A stretch of 64,000 bases of DNA from positions 1 to 64,000 of the forward strand of contig CAYPDK010000009.1 in assembly GCA_964409505.1 (NCBI GenBank). The letters are read 5' to 3'. A program made the translations under genes and the position numbers. The notes under the pieces are model-generated. The model was given only the letters and a program-made list of their open reading frames with translations. It did not search any database and was not told the DNA's origin. The DNA comes from JADHZC01 sp964409505 (lineage in GTDB: Bacteria > Pseudomonadota > Alphaproteobacteria > Rickettsiales > Rickettsiaceae). Shown here one piece after another: positions 1 to 8,770 of this stretch (its first letter is position 1; each line of letters starts with the position of its first letter).

Positions 1-2
1 CA

Positions 3-476
3 GATATTGCTAAAATTTTTTCTGGAAAGCTTATAGATGAATATGATCGAATTCCAGGTCCTACGCCATATGCCTCAGATACAGGGAGAAATAATGGTAT
101 CAGTTTTTTTGTAAAAAATACTAACTCTACTTTGGAAAGAAATTGTCTATCAATAAACAGGACTGGCTCAAATGCCACTACTGGTCAAGCTTTTTTTCAT
201 CCTTACAAAGCTTTGTTTTCTAAAGATTGTGGGAAATTTAGATTAAAAACCCCCACCTCTTTTTCTGGATATTTTATAGCACATCAAATCACACGGCAAA
301 AAGGCCAATACAATAATATATACACGGCAGGAACGGCTAGATTACAAAGACAGCAAATAATGTTGCCAACAACAGTTGATGGTAAGCCGGATCATGAGTA
401 CATGTCGCAATACATACAAAATGTAATGTACGAAAAGATACATAAATATATGGAGTTTGTATCCTCTGGTGAATAA
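3..476 (+). CDS. Restriction-modification specificity (S) subunit, C-terminal fragment
   Basis: The reading frame is open from the window edge to a stop at 474-476, so only the last 157 residues are visible. It resembles the C-terminal target-recognition domain of type I HsdS or of type IIG/BcgI-like specificity proteins. The visible hallmarks are a TTGQAFFHPYKALF segment and a late RLQRQQIMLPTTVDGKPD segment followed by a helical tail ending in YEKIHKYMEF, which matches the usual 'R.RI.LP...G.PDY.FM..Y' ending of such subunits. The role would be DNA sequence recognition for a methyltransferase or endonuclease encoded upstream, outside the window. An internal TTG at 132 is not the real start. 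The exact R-M type cannot be decided here. Confidence 0.72.
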   Translation, partial: DIAKIFSGKLIDEYDRIPGPTPYASDTGRNNGISFFVKNTNSTLERNCLSINRTGSNATTGQAFFHPYKALFSKDCGKFRLKTPTSFSGYFIAHQITRQKGQYNNIYTAGTARLQRQQIMLPTTVDGKPDHEYMSQYIQNVMYEKIHKYMEFVSSGE

Positions 477-723
477 AAATACTTTTACCAATTTTTATAC
501 AGTTAGAGATTTTAGATTGCTTAACAAAAAATTCTCAATTTTTGAGGACTATTTGGATTGATCTATTTTTCTAGAGCAATCTTGTTGATTTGATGTAAAA
601 AGTAAGATAGACTCTTGCTCTAAGTAGACTTAACTATGAAGAGCTTTGGGGCTTAAAAATATTAATTTTAAGGATTATTGATCTTTTTAGTAGTTACTTT
701 GTTTTTAGGTATTTACGAATTAT

Positions 724-808
724 GGAGAGATGGCCGAGTGGTTAAAGGCATCAGACTGTAAATCTGACCGTGGAGACACGTACGAGGGTTCGAATCCTTC
801 TCTCTCTA
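724..808 (+). tRNA. tRNA-Tyr (GTA)
   Basis: An 85-nt class II tRNA. The acceptor GGAGAGA pairs with TCTCTCT (one G-U). The D-arm contains GGCCGAGTGGTTAAAGG, and the anticodon stem CAGACT/ATCTG carries GTA. A long variable arm is followed by a T-loop GGTTCGAATCC. The discriminator base is A. CCA is not encoded. It lies 41 bases upstream of tRNA-Gly on the same strand, so the two are probably co-transcribed. Confidence 0.95.
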
Positions 809-849
809 AGTCATTTTGCTCTTTATTTTGATTTAAAATTTAGAGATTT

Positions 850-920
850 GCGGATGTAGCTCAATGGTAGAGCCCTAGCCTTCCAAGCTAGTCATGTGAG
901 TTCGATTCTCATCATCCGCT
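850..920 (+). tRNA. tRNA-Gly (TCC)
   Basis: A 71-nt class I tRNA. The acceptor GCGGATG pairs with CATCCGC. The anticodon loop CTTCCAA gives anticodon TCC, and the T-loop is GTTCGATTC. The discriminator base is T, and a full CCA is not encoded (CCG follows). It follows tRNA-Tyr in tandem. Confidence 0.95.
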
Positions 921-1096
921 CCGGTTTGCTCTTATAGAAAAAATTTAGTCAAACCTTTCAAACTGATTTTTGCATAACATTTTTAATAAGTAATTTGCGA
1001 GGCGTCTTTGAACGATACATACGAACTCGTAATAAATTTACAATAATTTTTGAGCATCTCAAATTATTGAGAATACGGGTCAATTTGTAGACCAGC

Positions 1097-2773
1097 TTAT
1101 TTTGCAAATTTATTAAGATATAACTGCTGGCATATCGACAATATATTACTCCAAGACCAGTATATTAGAAGTCCTGCTGGAAAAGATGAAAACATAAAGA
1201 GGAATATTAAAGGCATAAAGCTCATAAATAATGCCTGAGTTGGATCTGCAGGTTTGGGATTAAGTCTTTGTTGTATGAACATTGTAATTGCCATGATGAT
1301 AGGCCAAGCTCCTATATGTGGTAGAAAATTTGGAGGTGTAAAGGATAAAAGACCGAATAAATTAAAAACATTTGTTGGATCTTGTGCCGATAAATCCTTG
1401 ATCCAACCAAAAAATTTTGCGTGGCGCATTTCTATTGTGATGTATAGTACTTTGTATAACGAGAAAAAAACTGGTATTTGCAATATTACGGGTAAACAAC
1501 CAGAAAGAGGGTTGACCTTCTTTTGTTTATAAAGTGCTAAAGTTTCTTGATGAATCTTTGTTTTATCATCTTTATATAACGTTTTTATTCTTTCTATTTC
1601 AGGAGCTAGTTCCTTTATTTTTTTCATAGCTCTATGAGATTTACTTGAGAGAGAAAACATTGCAAGTTTGATAAAAACTGTAAATATCATAATACTTATT
1701 CCAAAATTACCAACATATTTGTATAACAGATTTAGAGCGTAGAATATGGGTTTGGTTAATATGTATAGCCATCCAAAATCAATTGCTCTATCAAATAATT
1801 TTATGTCGTATTGTCTCTCATATAGGTCTAATAAATCTACTTTTTTTGCTCCTAAAAACACTCTGTGCGTTAATTTATATTCTGTATTAGGGTCTATTTG
1901 AATAGGTTTAGAGATAAAATCTGATTGATACCTGTCTTTGTTTAGAAGATTTGCAAATTGGTAATTTGCATCATATATTAAGGATTTATCCGGTATGAAT
2001 GCTGTTAGCCAATATTTACCTGTAATTCCTATCCAATCTATTTTTGTGTTATTAAAAGTTTCTTTTGCATTAGGAGAATCATGTAGTTTTTTGTAACTAT
2101 ACTCTTCTAGGCTTGAGTTAATGGCTCCTATAAAACCTTCATGTAAAATGGTCATCGCGGATTGATTTTCTTGATCACTGCGGGAGGTATTAATTAATCC
2201 ATAATTACTAAGTTGAAGTGTGTGATTTGAATTATTTTTTATTAATTGATCTATCTTGAAAAGATAATACTCATCCAATGAAATTTTTACTATAAATTCT
2301 ATATTTTCAGGACTCTCCCAGGAAAGAACAATAGGTGTATTTGGTGTTAGAACTTCATTATTACTTTTCCAGATGGAATTTGGATTCGGAAGTATAATAT
2401 CTTTGTTTTTAGAAATCCATCCAAATTCTAAAAAGTAGCTTTTTTCAGAATTTGTCGCTAGCAGGTCTACAAAAGGGCTAGATTCTTCTATCGTTTTTTT
2501 GTAATGTTTTAATGTAAGATCATCAAACCTTATTCCCTTTAGTGAGATTGATCCGGTTAATGTGCTAGATTCTATTTTGAGCCTTAAATCACTCTCATAT
2601 TCTGCTTTTTTTTGTTGGTACAGATTCTTTTGCTCATCATGATCCTGAATAATTACTTGCTTTTTACTATTCTCTCTCTTTATAGAGTTTTTTTTATCAA
2701 AATAACTCCACCCAAAAAAAATCAAAGTAGTTAGTATTGTTGCAAAGAGTAGGTTTAAAAAATTATTATCCAT
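1097..2773 (-). CDS. yidC: Membrane protein insertase YidC
   Basis: A 558-residue YidC/Oxa1 insertase, which inserts and folds inner-membrane proteins with or without SecYEG. The N-terminal transmembrane anchor (about residues 5-25) is followed by the large periplasmic beta-domain of the Gram-negative form and then the conserved five-helix core from about residue 335. The core segment GISIMIFTVFIKLAMFSL places a Lys where E. coli has the conserved hydrophilic-groove Arg. NPLSGCLPVILQIPVFFSLY is the family signature. The gene stands alone between tRNA genes, away from the usual rnpA-rpmH context. The next genes on either side are not obviously in its operon. Confidence 0.97.
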   Translation of the reverse strand: MDNNFLNLLFATILTTLIFFGWSYFDKKNSIKRENSKKQVIIQDHDEQKNLYQQKKAEYESDLRLKIESSTLTGSISLKGIRFDDLTLKHYKKTIEESSPFVDLLATNSEKSYFLEFGWISKNKDIILPNPNSIWKSNNEVLTPNTPIVLSWESPENIEFIVKISLDEYYLFKIDQLIKNNSNHTLQLSNYGLINTSRSDQENQSAMTILHEGFIGAINSSLEEYSYKKLHDSPNAKETFNNTKIDWIGITGKYWLTAFIPDKSLIYDANYQFANLLNKDRYQSDFISKPIQIDPNTEYKLTHRVFLGAKKVDLLDLYERQYDIKLFDRAIDFGWLYILTKPIFYALNLLYKYVGNFGISIMIFTVFIKLAMFSLSSKSHRAMKKIKELAPEIERIKTLYKDDKTKIHQETLALYKQKKVNPLSGCLPVILQIPVFFSLYKVLYITIEMRHAKFFGWIKDLSAQDPTNVFNLFGLLSFTPPNFLPHIGAWPIIMAITMFIQQRLNPKPADPTQALFMSFMPLIFLFMFSSFPAGLLIYWSWSNILSICQQLYLNKFAK

Positions 2774-2922
2774 TTTTAATGTTTTTATTATGTAGTAATA
2801 AATGTTTTCATGAATGTTTTCATGAAAATTTTAGAAATTTTACTTTATCTTTTGAACTTAACTGAATCACAATATTTTTGATGTGTAAGACATTTTTTAA
2901 TAGAGTACCATTAAGTGCCCTT

Positions 2923-3012
2923 TGGCGGAGAAAGAGGGATTCGAACCCTCGATAATAAAAATATTATACTCCCTTAGCAGGGGAGCGCCTTAAGCCACTC
3001 GGCCATCTCTCC
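2923..3012 (-). tRNA. tRNA-Ser (GCT)
   Basis: A class II tRNA on the minus strand. The 5' end GGAGAGATGGCCGAGTGG is at 3012. The anticodon loop CTGCTAA gives GCT, and a long variable arm rich in A/T is followed by GGTTCGAATCC. The acceptor 3' strand TTTCTCC pairs with GGAGAGA. Discriminator G is followed by an encoded CCA (2923-2925), unlike the Tyr and Gly tRNAs nearby. Confidence 0.94.
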
Positions 3013-3109
3013 TAAGTTCAAGACATGGGCAATTATATTTGCAATATTTATTAGTGTCAAATTGTTCAATCCTTCAAATATATTGTATATTTCTTGTTAC
3101 TGGTAGTTT

Positions 3110-3625
3110 TTAATGTGACCAAATTTTTGGGGTAAAAATTTCTATAATGTCACCTTCATATTGATTATTAAATAAAGACCAACTCTTTAAGAAAGGAAAA
3201 TCTATTACTATAACCCTAGATGTAGGAAAAAATGTTTTTACTAGATATTCATAATTTTTTGAGTCCTTTTTAGAAATTTTTTTTGCAAGTTCAAATATAG
3301 AGGGAAAATGTCCTAGTATAAGTAAATTTACAGAATTATTCCCTTTATTACTTATTAAGTCAATTATATTTGATATATTTTTTTGATAAAGATCGTGTGA
3401 GATATTTACTTCTTCAGTATTTATAAATCTTGCTAGAATATTGTATGTTGCAAGTGCTCGTCCTACATTTGATACTAGGACTTTATCTATTAAATAATTT
3501 TGTAGAAAACTTGCGGTTTGAAAAGCTTCACAGATACCATTTTTACTTAGCTCTCTTTCTAAATCTGATTGTTTTGCTAAATCTATTGGATTTGTATGAG
3601 AATGTCTCATTAAAAATAACTTCAT
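3110..3625 (-). CDS. SixA-like histidine phosphatase family protein
   Basis: A 171-residue histidine-phosphatase (phosphoglycerate-mutase-like) fold protein of SixA size. The N-terminal MKLFLMRHSHTN carries the catalytic Arg-His pair (residues 7-8). A second conserved His appears in LILGHFPSIFELA (about residue 107). The 'ELSKNG' and 'SNVGRALATYNIL' segments match the SixA pattern in which a new gene product is compared with 'DRPLNKRG' and 'SPALRARQTAEIL'. SixA removes phosphate from phosphohistidine in phosphorelay proteins, but the substrate here is unknown. It is a monocistronic minus-strand gene, divergent from mrpE. Confidence 0.75.
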   Translation of the reverse strand: MKLFLMRHSHTNPIDLAKQSDLERELSKNGICEAFQTASFLQNYLIDKVLVSNVGRALATYNILARFINTEEVNISHDLYQKNISNIIDLISNKGNNSVNLLILGHFPSIFELAKKISKKDSKNYEYLVKTFFPTSRVIVIDFPFLKSWSLFNNQYEGDIIEIFTPKIWSH

Positions 3626-3715
3626 AGGTATTTTTTAGAAAAAATGCTTGTTAATCTAAATAAGATGGTATAATTCATTTCATTATACACTATAATAATT
3701 TTGTAGTTTTATTTT

Positions 3716-4228
3716 ATGCATCATTTCAAAAAAAAAGTAAAGGATTTTATATTGAGTTATATTCTAATCCTTGGAAGTATTTGCGTTTTTATGGAAATTC
3801 ATGTGAATAATATAGTGCTTATATCATTAGTTTTTAGTAGCCTGGGACTAAATTTTTTCATTTATAAATTTAATCTTGTGCCACGTAACAATTTGTTGAA
3901 GATAAAATTCTCATTTTATTTTTTTTGGTTAGTGAAAGAAATAGTTCTTTCTTCTTGGAAAGTTTCATTTTTTGCTTGGAGTAAAAATTGTAATTTTGGA
4001 GATAGTTCTTCGTCTTGCAGTGAGCCTAATGTAATAACAATAAAATCACATTCAAGTGACTTTAAATCTGTTATATATGCAAATTCAATAACTCTTACTC
4101 CAGGAACTGTAACTATTGAACAGAGCAAAGATTTTCTTATAATTCATTCTCTTCAAAGGAGTTTTTCTGAGGATATGTCAGAAAAAGGAAATATGTACCA
4201 ATTTATTGATTCTACAATAAGAACATGA
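3716..4228 (+). CDS. mrpE: Na+/H+ antiporter subunit E (MrpE/MnhE)
   Basis: A 170-residue membrane protein. Two hydrophobic segments occupy the first ~75 residues. A cytoplasmic domain contains YANSITLTPGTVTIE (about 123-137), the clear MnhE signature, followed by the LIIHSL strand. Mrp/Mnh antiporters are multi-subunit, complex-I-related exchangers that expel Na+ (or K+) using the proton gradient. The stop overlaps the start of mrpF by 4 bases (ATGA), so the two are translationally coupled. Subunits A-D and G are not in this window. Confidence 0.85.
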   Translation: MHHFKKKVKDFILSYILILGSICVFMEIHVNNIVLISLVFSSLGLNFFIYKFNLVPRNNLLKIKFSFYFFWLVKEIVLSSWKVSFFAWSKNCNFGDSSSSCSEPNVITIKSHSSDFKSVIYANSITLTPGTVTIEQSKDFLIIHSLQRSFSEDMSEKGNMYQFIDSTIRT

Positions 4229-4470
4229 TATTAAATGCTATTTTCTTGGTCTTAGTTTTGTGTAGTATAATACTTGCTTTTCTTGCTTTAATTAAGAATA
4301 ATTTTTTTATTAAATTGTTATTGGTTAATGTCTCTACTAGTTTGATGTCTTGTGCTATATGTGTGCTTTCTTCTTTTCATGGGAATAGTAGTTATATAGA
4401 TATTGCTATAATTTATTATTTAGTAGGGTCTATTTCTTCTATTGCTTATTTAAAATATTTTGTAAAATGA
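4225..4470 (+). CDS. mrpF: Na+/H+ antiporter subunit F (MrpF/MnhF)
   Basis: An 81-residue protein with three predicted transmembrane segments, the usual MrpF size and topology. The third segment begins with an acidic residue (YIDIAIIYYLVGSISS), matching the conserved Asp of MrpF. It overlaps mrpE by 4 bases. Identification rests on partnership with mrpE as well as sequence, since small hydrophobic proteins are easy to misassign. Confidence 0.8.
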   Translation: MILNAIFLVLVLCSIILAFLALIKNNFFIKLLLVNVSTSLMSCAICVLSSFHGNSSYIDIAIIYYLVGSISSIAYLKYFVK

Positions 4471-4489
4471 AATTATGTAACTTAACTTT

Positions 4490-5647
4490 ATGCAAAAACC
4501 CAAAATAGCTGTTTTAGGTGGGGGTATGTTTGGTATGGTTAGTAGCCTTAAACTTGCCCAAGAAGGTTTTGATGTCTTATTGATAGAAAAAATGTTATTA
4601 AATAAACACAATTTAGAACAAGATGTTAGAACTACAGCTACTACTCCTGCGACAAAGCGTTTTCTACAAGAATTAGATTTTTTTGATGAAATAGATCCAA
4701 TCTTAGGAAAAATAAAATTTATATATGTACTTGATAATACATCTCCTGGAATGATTTCTTTTTCAGACAAATATTTATATGGAGTTGATGAAGATATAGG
4801 TTATATCTTTAAAAATTCTGAGTTGAAAAATATTTTATATAATAAAATTCAAAAAACTGAAAATATAGAACTTATTGATAATGTTGAATATGATATTATT
4901 CATTGTGATGAGGAAAAAGTACAAATTCTTATTGATTATATAAAGTTATTTGAAGTAGATTTAGTTATATTTTCCTCTCCTATAGAGCCACTTATTTATA
5001 ATAGATTTTTTTCAGTTGCAAGTCTAAAAGAATACGGGCAAACAGCTATTACATTCCTTGTAAGACACGATCTAAGTCATAATGGGGTTGCGATAGAACA
5101 TTTTCTACATCTGGGACCGTTTGCAATACTACCATTAAAAGATTCTAATAGTTCCTCTGTTGTTTGGAGTGTGAGTATTGAATATGCTAAATGCTTTGTA
5201 CAACTACCTCTTGTCGAGGCTAAAAAAATTATACAAGGTTTTTTTGGTTCATTTTTGGGTAGAATTGACATTATATCTAAAATGATGTATTTTCCTTTAA
5301 AAGCTATTTTGGCTCCAAATTATTTCTATAAAAAGCTTGTTCTGTGCGGAGCAGCGGCTCATGTAATTCATCCGCTTGCAGGTCAAAATTTTAATCAGTC
5401 GATTAAAGATTTACAAAGTTTAATAATAGCAAGCAAAGATAATTTTTCCTATGAAGCTCTGAAAAAATACCAAGATGTTAGAAAAAAAGACAATTTAAAT
5501 ATGTTCTTTTTAACAGATAATATTAATTCTATATTTTCTAATAAATCTTGTATTTTGTTCTTCTTAAGAAAAATTGGATTCAAACTTATTGAGAACATAG
5601 CTGAGATTAAGAGGAGTATTATTTCTTACGCAGGAGGACGTAGGTAA
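4490..5647 (+). CDS. UbiH/COQ6-type FAD-dependent monooxygenase
   Basis: A 385-residue flavoprotein of the ubiquinone-biosynthesis hydroxylase family. The dinucleotide-binding GGGMFG motif (residues 10-15) heads a Rossmann strand ending in an acidic residue (LLIEK). The second FAD motif near residue 286 reads LCGAAAHVIHPLAGQNFNQS, where most relatives have GDAAH..HP.AGQG.N. The first D is Ala here, and the glycine after GQ is Asn. The family hydroxylates the aromatic ring of ubiquinone precursors, which position is uncertain. It starts 19 bases after mrpF, so it may share that transcript. Confidence 0.8.
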   Translation: MQKPKIAVLGGGMFGMVSSLKLAQEGFDVLLIEKMLLNKHNLEQDVRTTATTPATKRFLQELDFFDEIDPILGKIKFIYVLDNTSPGMISFSDKYLYGVDEDIGYIFKNSELKNILYNKIQKTENIELIDNVEYDIIHCDEEKVQILIDYIKLFEVDLVIFSSPIEPLIYNRFFSVASLKEYGQTAITFLVRHDLSHNGVAIEHFLHLGPFAILPLKDSNSSSVVWSVSIEYAKCFVQLPLVEAKKIIQGFFGSFLGRIDIISKMMYFPLKAILAPNYFYKKLVLCGAAAHVIHPLAGQNFNQSIKDLQSLIIASKDNFSYEALKKYQDVRKKDNLNMFFLTDNINSIFSNKSCILFFLRKIGFKLIENIAEIKRSIISYAGGRR

Positions 5648-5689
5648 ATTAATCAAATTTTATCAGAATTATTTATTTGGGAGTATTTT

Positions 5690-7804
5690 ATGCAAAATAT
5701 CAGGAAAATTTGTGTTATAGGTTCTGGCGTTATGGGTTCTGCGATAGCAGCTCAAATATCTAATGCCAAAATTCCTGTTTTATTATTAGATGTTAAAAAT
5801 GAAAAATTAGAGGAGGAAGATCCAGATTTTATTGTAAATAATGGTTTATCTAAAGCTCTGAAGGCAAAACCTGAAGTGTTGTCTTCTCCTGGAGCTCTAA
5901 AGTTTATAACGACAGGTAATATACAAGATAATCTGAGTGAGATTAAAGAATATGATCTTATTATAGAAGCTATAATAGAAAATTTTGATACTAAGGTACA
6001 ATTATACAAAAAAGTTGTTTTGCATATGCATGAAAAGGCATTATTAGCTTCTAATACTTCTACTATTACTTTGAAAAAATTTTTGAGTCAGGATGTAGTT
6101 CAAAAATTAGGAACAAATTTCTTAATTACTCATTTTTTTAATCCTCCTAGATATATGGAACTTGTTGAAGTTATATTTCACGAAGATATTGACTCTTTTA
6201 ATAAAAATAATGTTATTTGCTTCCTTGAAGGAATAGGAAAAGTTGTTGTTTTGTGTCAGGATTCTCCTGGGTTTATCGCCAATAGAGTTGGTTGCTTTTT
6301 ATTAGAGCTTGTTGTAAGGGATGCTATTAGGAAAAAAATATCTATCCAGGAAATCGATTGGATCTTTAGTACGTATTTAGGTTTTCCTTCTAGCGGTATA
6401 TTTGGACTTTATGATCTGATAGGTCACGATGTCATGGAACAAATTTCTAAATCATTACTTACTCAATTACCTAAAGACGACTTGTATCATAAAATATATG
6501 AGAACACTCCTTTAATACACAAAATGAAGGAATATAATTTGATAGGAAAAAAATCTAAAGGAGGGTTTTATAGAAAAAATTCTAAAAAACAGTTGGAAGT
6601 GTTAAATATAGATAAATTTGAATATCAATCACTAGATGAAAAAAATATGTTAAAACTTCAAGCAAAATTGAAGGACTCATCAGGAGAGCTGTTCCTGTTT
6701 GTTGAGTATGTATTAAACACTTTTTTCGAGTATATAAATCAACTTATACCAAAAGTGACTACAAAGCAGGATATATTGGATTTAGCTATGAAACTTGGAT
6801 ACAATATGAAATATGGTCCTTTTCAATTAATGTCATTCTTTCAGAAAAAAGAGGAAAATGTTACAAAAAAAACAAATATTAGTTATGAAAATCTTACACA
6901 AATAGAACAACTTAAAGAGAAATATAATTATCAAAATTTTTCTCAGAGTTATGAGGTGATTCTCAGTAATTCGGATGCGGAGTTTATTACATCAAAAGGT
7001 AGATTTTTGTTTAAAATTTTGACTAAAATGAATTCCTTGACTAATGCTGTGTTCTTGCTACTTCAGGAGTCTTTGGAATATATAAAGACTAGGAGCAATG
7101 TTTTATATATTATCTCTAATGATATCTGTTTTTCTTCAGGAGCTAATTTGAATTTTATTAAATCCTTGTCTCAGAAAAAACAATACTCAGAAATTGAAGC
7201 ATTTTTGTCTTTAGGACAAGAAACTATGCAAAAGTTAAAATATGGGGATACTATAATAGTGAGTTGTGCCCTTGGATATGCTTTAGGTGGAGGATGTGAA
7301 TTACTTTTGCACTCAGATAAAATTATAGCTCATCAAAATCTCGTGGCAGGGTTGGTAGAAGTATCTCTTGGACTTATCCCATCATTTGGAGGAACAAAAG
7401 AAATGTTTCTGCGATCTAAAGGAAAAATTGGTACATTAGTAAATAATTTAGAAAATATTTTACTTTTTAAAAAAACTACCTCTAGTGACTATTTTTCTGT
7501 AGAATATGGAGTCGATGTGGTAACTTACCTTAATAAGCAAAAGATGTTCAAAGATATTTTTGAGTTGGAGGAGACAAAACTTAAAAAGAGAAATAAAATC
7601 CTTAAAGTGAATACGTTTAAAATGCCTAAAATTGACTTGGGAGATTATTTAAATTTGAAAAGTTATAATTCTGTGCAAAATAATATTGCTACATTTTTTC
7701 AAAATATTATAGATCAAAAAATCCTAAAAGAACAAGCTCTTCTAGATTTTGAAAAGTACAAATTTTTAGAATTAGTAAAAAGAGCATTTGCTTACAAGTC
7801 TTGA
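5690..7804 (+). CDS. 3-hydroxyacyl-CoA dehydrogenase / enoyl-CoA hydratase bifunctional protein (FadN-like)
   Basis: A 704-residue fusion. The NAD-binding 3-hydroxyacyl-CoA dehydrogenase part comes first: GSGVMG at residues 11-16, SNTSTITL, then the catalytic-region HFFNPPRYMELVEV. An enoyl-CoA hydratase/crotonase-like part lies at about residues 430-600, with SGANLNF and ALGGGCELLLHSDK. This dehydrogenase-first order is that of Bacillus FadN, not the hydratase-first order of E. coli FadB. The two activities hydrate enoyl-CoA and oxidise 3-hydroxyacyl-CoA in beta-oxidation, and can also feed 3-hydroxybutyryl-CoA metabolism. It is shorter than the usual 770-800 residues. A partner thiolase is not in the window. 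Confidence 0.88.
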   Translation: MQNIRKICVIGSGVMGSAIAAQISNAKIPVLLLDVKNEKLEEEDPDFIVNNGLSKALKAKPEVLSSPGALKFITTGNIQDNLSEIKEYDLIIEAIIENFDTKVQLYKKVVLHMHEKALLASNTSTITLKKFLSQDVVQKLGTNFLITHFFNPPRYMELVEVIFHEDIDSFNKNNVICFLEGIGKVVVLCQDSPGFIANRVGCFLLELVVRDAIRKKISIQEIDWIFSTYLGFPSSGIFGLYDLIGHDVMEQISKSLLTQLPKDDLYHKIYENTPLIHKMKEYNLIGKKSKGGFYRKNSKKQLEVLNIDKFEYQSLDEKNMLKLQAKLKDSSGELFLFVEYVLNTFFEYINQLIPKVTTKQDILDLAMKLGYNMKYGPFQLMSFFQKKEENVTKKTNISYENLTQIEQLKEKYNYQNFSQSYEVILSNSDAEFITSKGRFLFKILTKMNSLTNAVFLLLQESLEYIKTRSNVLYIISNDICFSSGANLNFIKSLSQKKQYSEIEAFLSLGQETMQKLKYGDTIIVSCALGYALGGGCELLLHSDKIIAHQNLVAGLVEVSLGLIPSFGGTKEMFLRSKGKIGTLVNNLENILLFKKTTSSDYFSVEYGVDVVTYLNKQKMFKDIFELEETKLKKRNKILKVNTFKMPKIDLGDYLNLKSYNSVQNNIATFFQNIIDQKILKEQALLDFEKYKFLELVKRAFAYKS

Positions 7805-7858
7805 TCAGATTTATACTTAGGAAATAGTGATATTTTAACATAAATATTTTAAAGGAGT

Positions 7859-8770
7859 ATGCAAAAATTAAGTAATACTAATAAATCTGACATAATCTTG
7901 GAGGGAAAGAGTAGTACAAAAGTATCTCAACTCAGCTCTTTTTTAGGAAATATTTTTTCTTTTTATAACAAAAAACCCGTGGTAGCTATTTTGAGACTTG
8001 AGGGTATCTTGGGGAAGAGCTTAAAACAAGCTCTTAAAATTAGTAGTTTAAATAATCTTATAGAAGAGACATTTAAAATACGTAATCTAGAAGCTGTGTT
8101 ATTGGTTATAAATTCCCCTGGAGGATCTCCTGTACAAGCAGATCTAATATCAAGTAGGATTATTAATTTGTCTAAAAAGACTAAAATCCCCGTATATTCC
8201 TTTGTAGAAGATTTAGCTGCATCTGGTGGGTATTGGCTTGCTTGTATAGGAGAGAAGATTTTTGCTGCTCAAAGTTCTATAGTAGGTAGTATAGGAGTCA
8301 TTAGTGCTAGCTTTGGTTTGAAGGAATTGATATCCAAGATCGGTATTGAAAGACGAATATTTTCTGAAGGAAAAAATAAATCTATTTTAGATCCTTTTAT
8401 GCCAGTTAAGGACGAGGATATAGAAATTATAAAAAATATACAGAAAAATGTGCATCAAAATTTTATTGAATATGTTAAGTCAAGAAGGGCTCGTACTCTT
8501 AAGGGCTCTTATGATGTTTTGTTTAATGGAGAATTTTGGACCTCTTCAGAGGCTCTCTCTCTTGGGTTGATAGATGGTATAGATAACATTTATTCTTTTA
8601 TTGACACAAATTATCCTAAGGATGTTGTTGTAAAACATGTTGGCCAGAAAGGGTCTTGGATAAAAAAAAAATTAGGTCTTGTTTGTAGCAATTTTGACCA
8701 TGTGGATTTAGATACTCTTGTTTATAAAATTCAGGAAATGGTTATAGAGGATAAATTTATTTTTTATTGA
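7859..8770 (+). CDS. S49 family signal-peptide peptidase (SppA/SohB-like)
   Basis: A 303-residue serine protease of clan SK. The core contains VINSPGGSP (84-91), the nucleophile Ser122 in LAASGGYWLAC, and the general-base Lys174 in EGKNKSILDPF, the Ser-Lys dyad of S49 enzymes. This is the short, single-domain form. It degrades cleaved signal peptides or membrane-protein fragments. No clear N-terminal anchor is visible. A strong AAAGGAG lies only one base before the assigned ATG, which is unusually close, so the true start is uncertain. Its end overlaps prmC by 4 bases. Confidence 0.88.
   Translation: MQKLSNTNKSDIILEGKSSTKVSQLSSFLGNIFSFYNKKPVVAILRLEGILGKSLKQALKISSLNNLIEETFKIRNLEAVLLVINSPGGSPVQADLISSRIINLSKKTKIPVYSFVEDLAASGGYWLACIGEKIFAAQSSIVGSIGVISASFGLKELISKIGIERRIFSEGKNKSILDPFMPVKDEDIEIIKNIQKNVHQNFIEYVKSRRARTLKGSYDVLFNGEFWTSSEALSLGLIDGIDNIYSFIDTNYPKDVVVKHVGQKGSWIKKKLGLVCSNFDHVDLDTLVYKIQEMVIEDKFIFY

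Noticed and set aside
530..560. Short inverted repeat (CTCAA-TTT-TTGAG) as a terminator
   Set aside because: A 5-bp stem in AT-rich DNA with no T-run in the plus direction is expected by chance.
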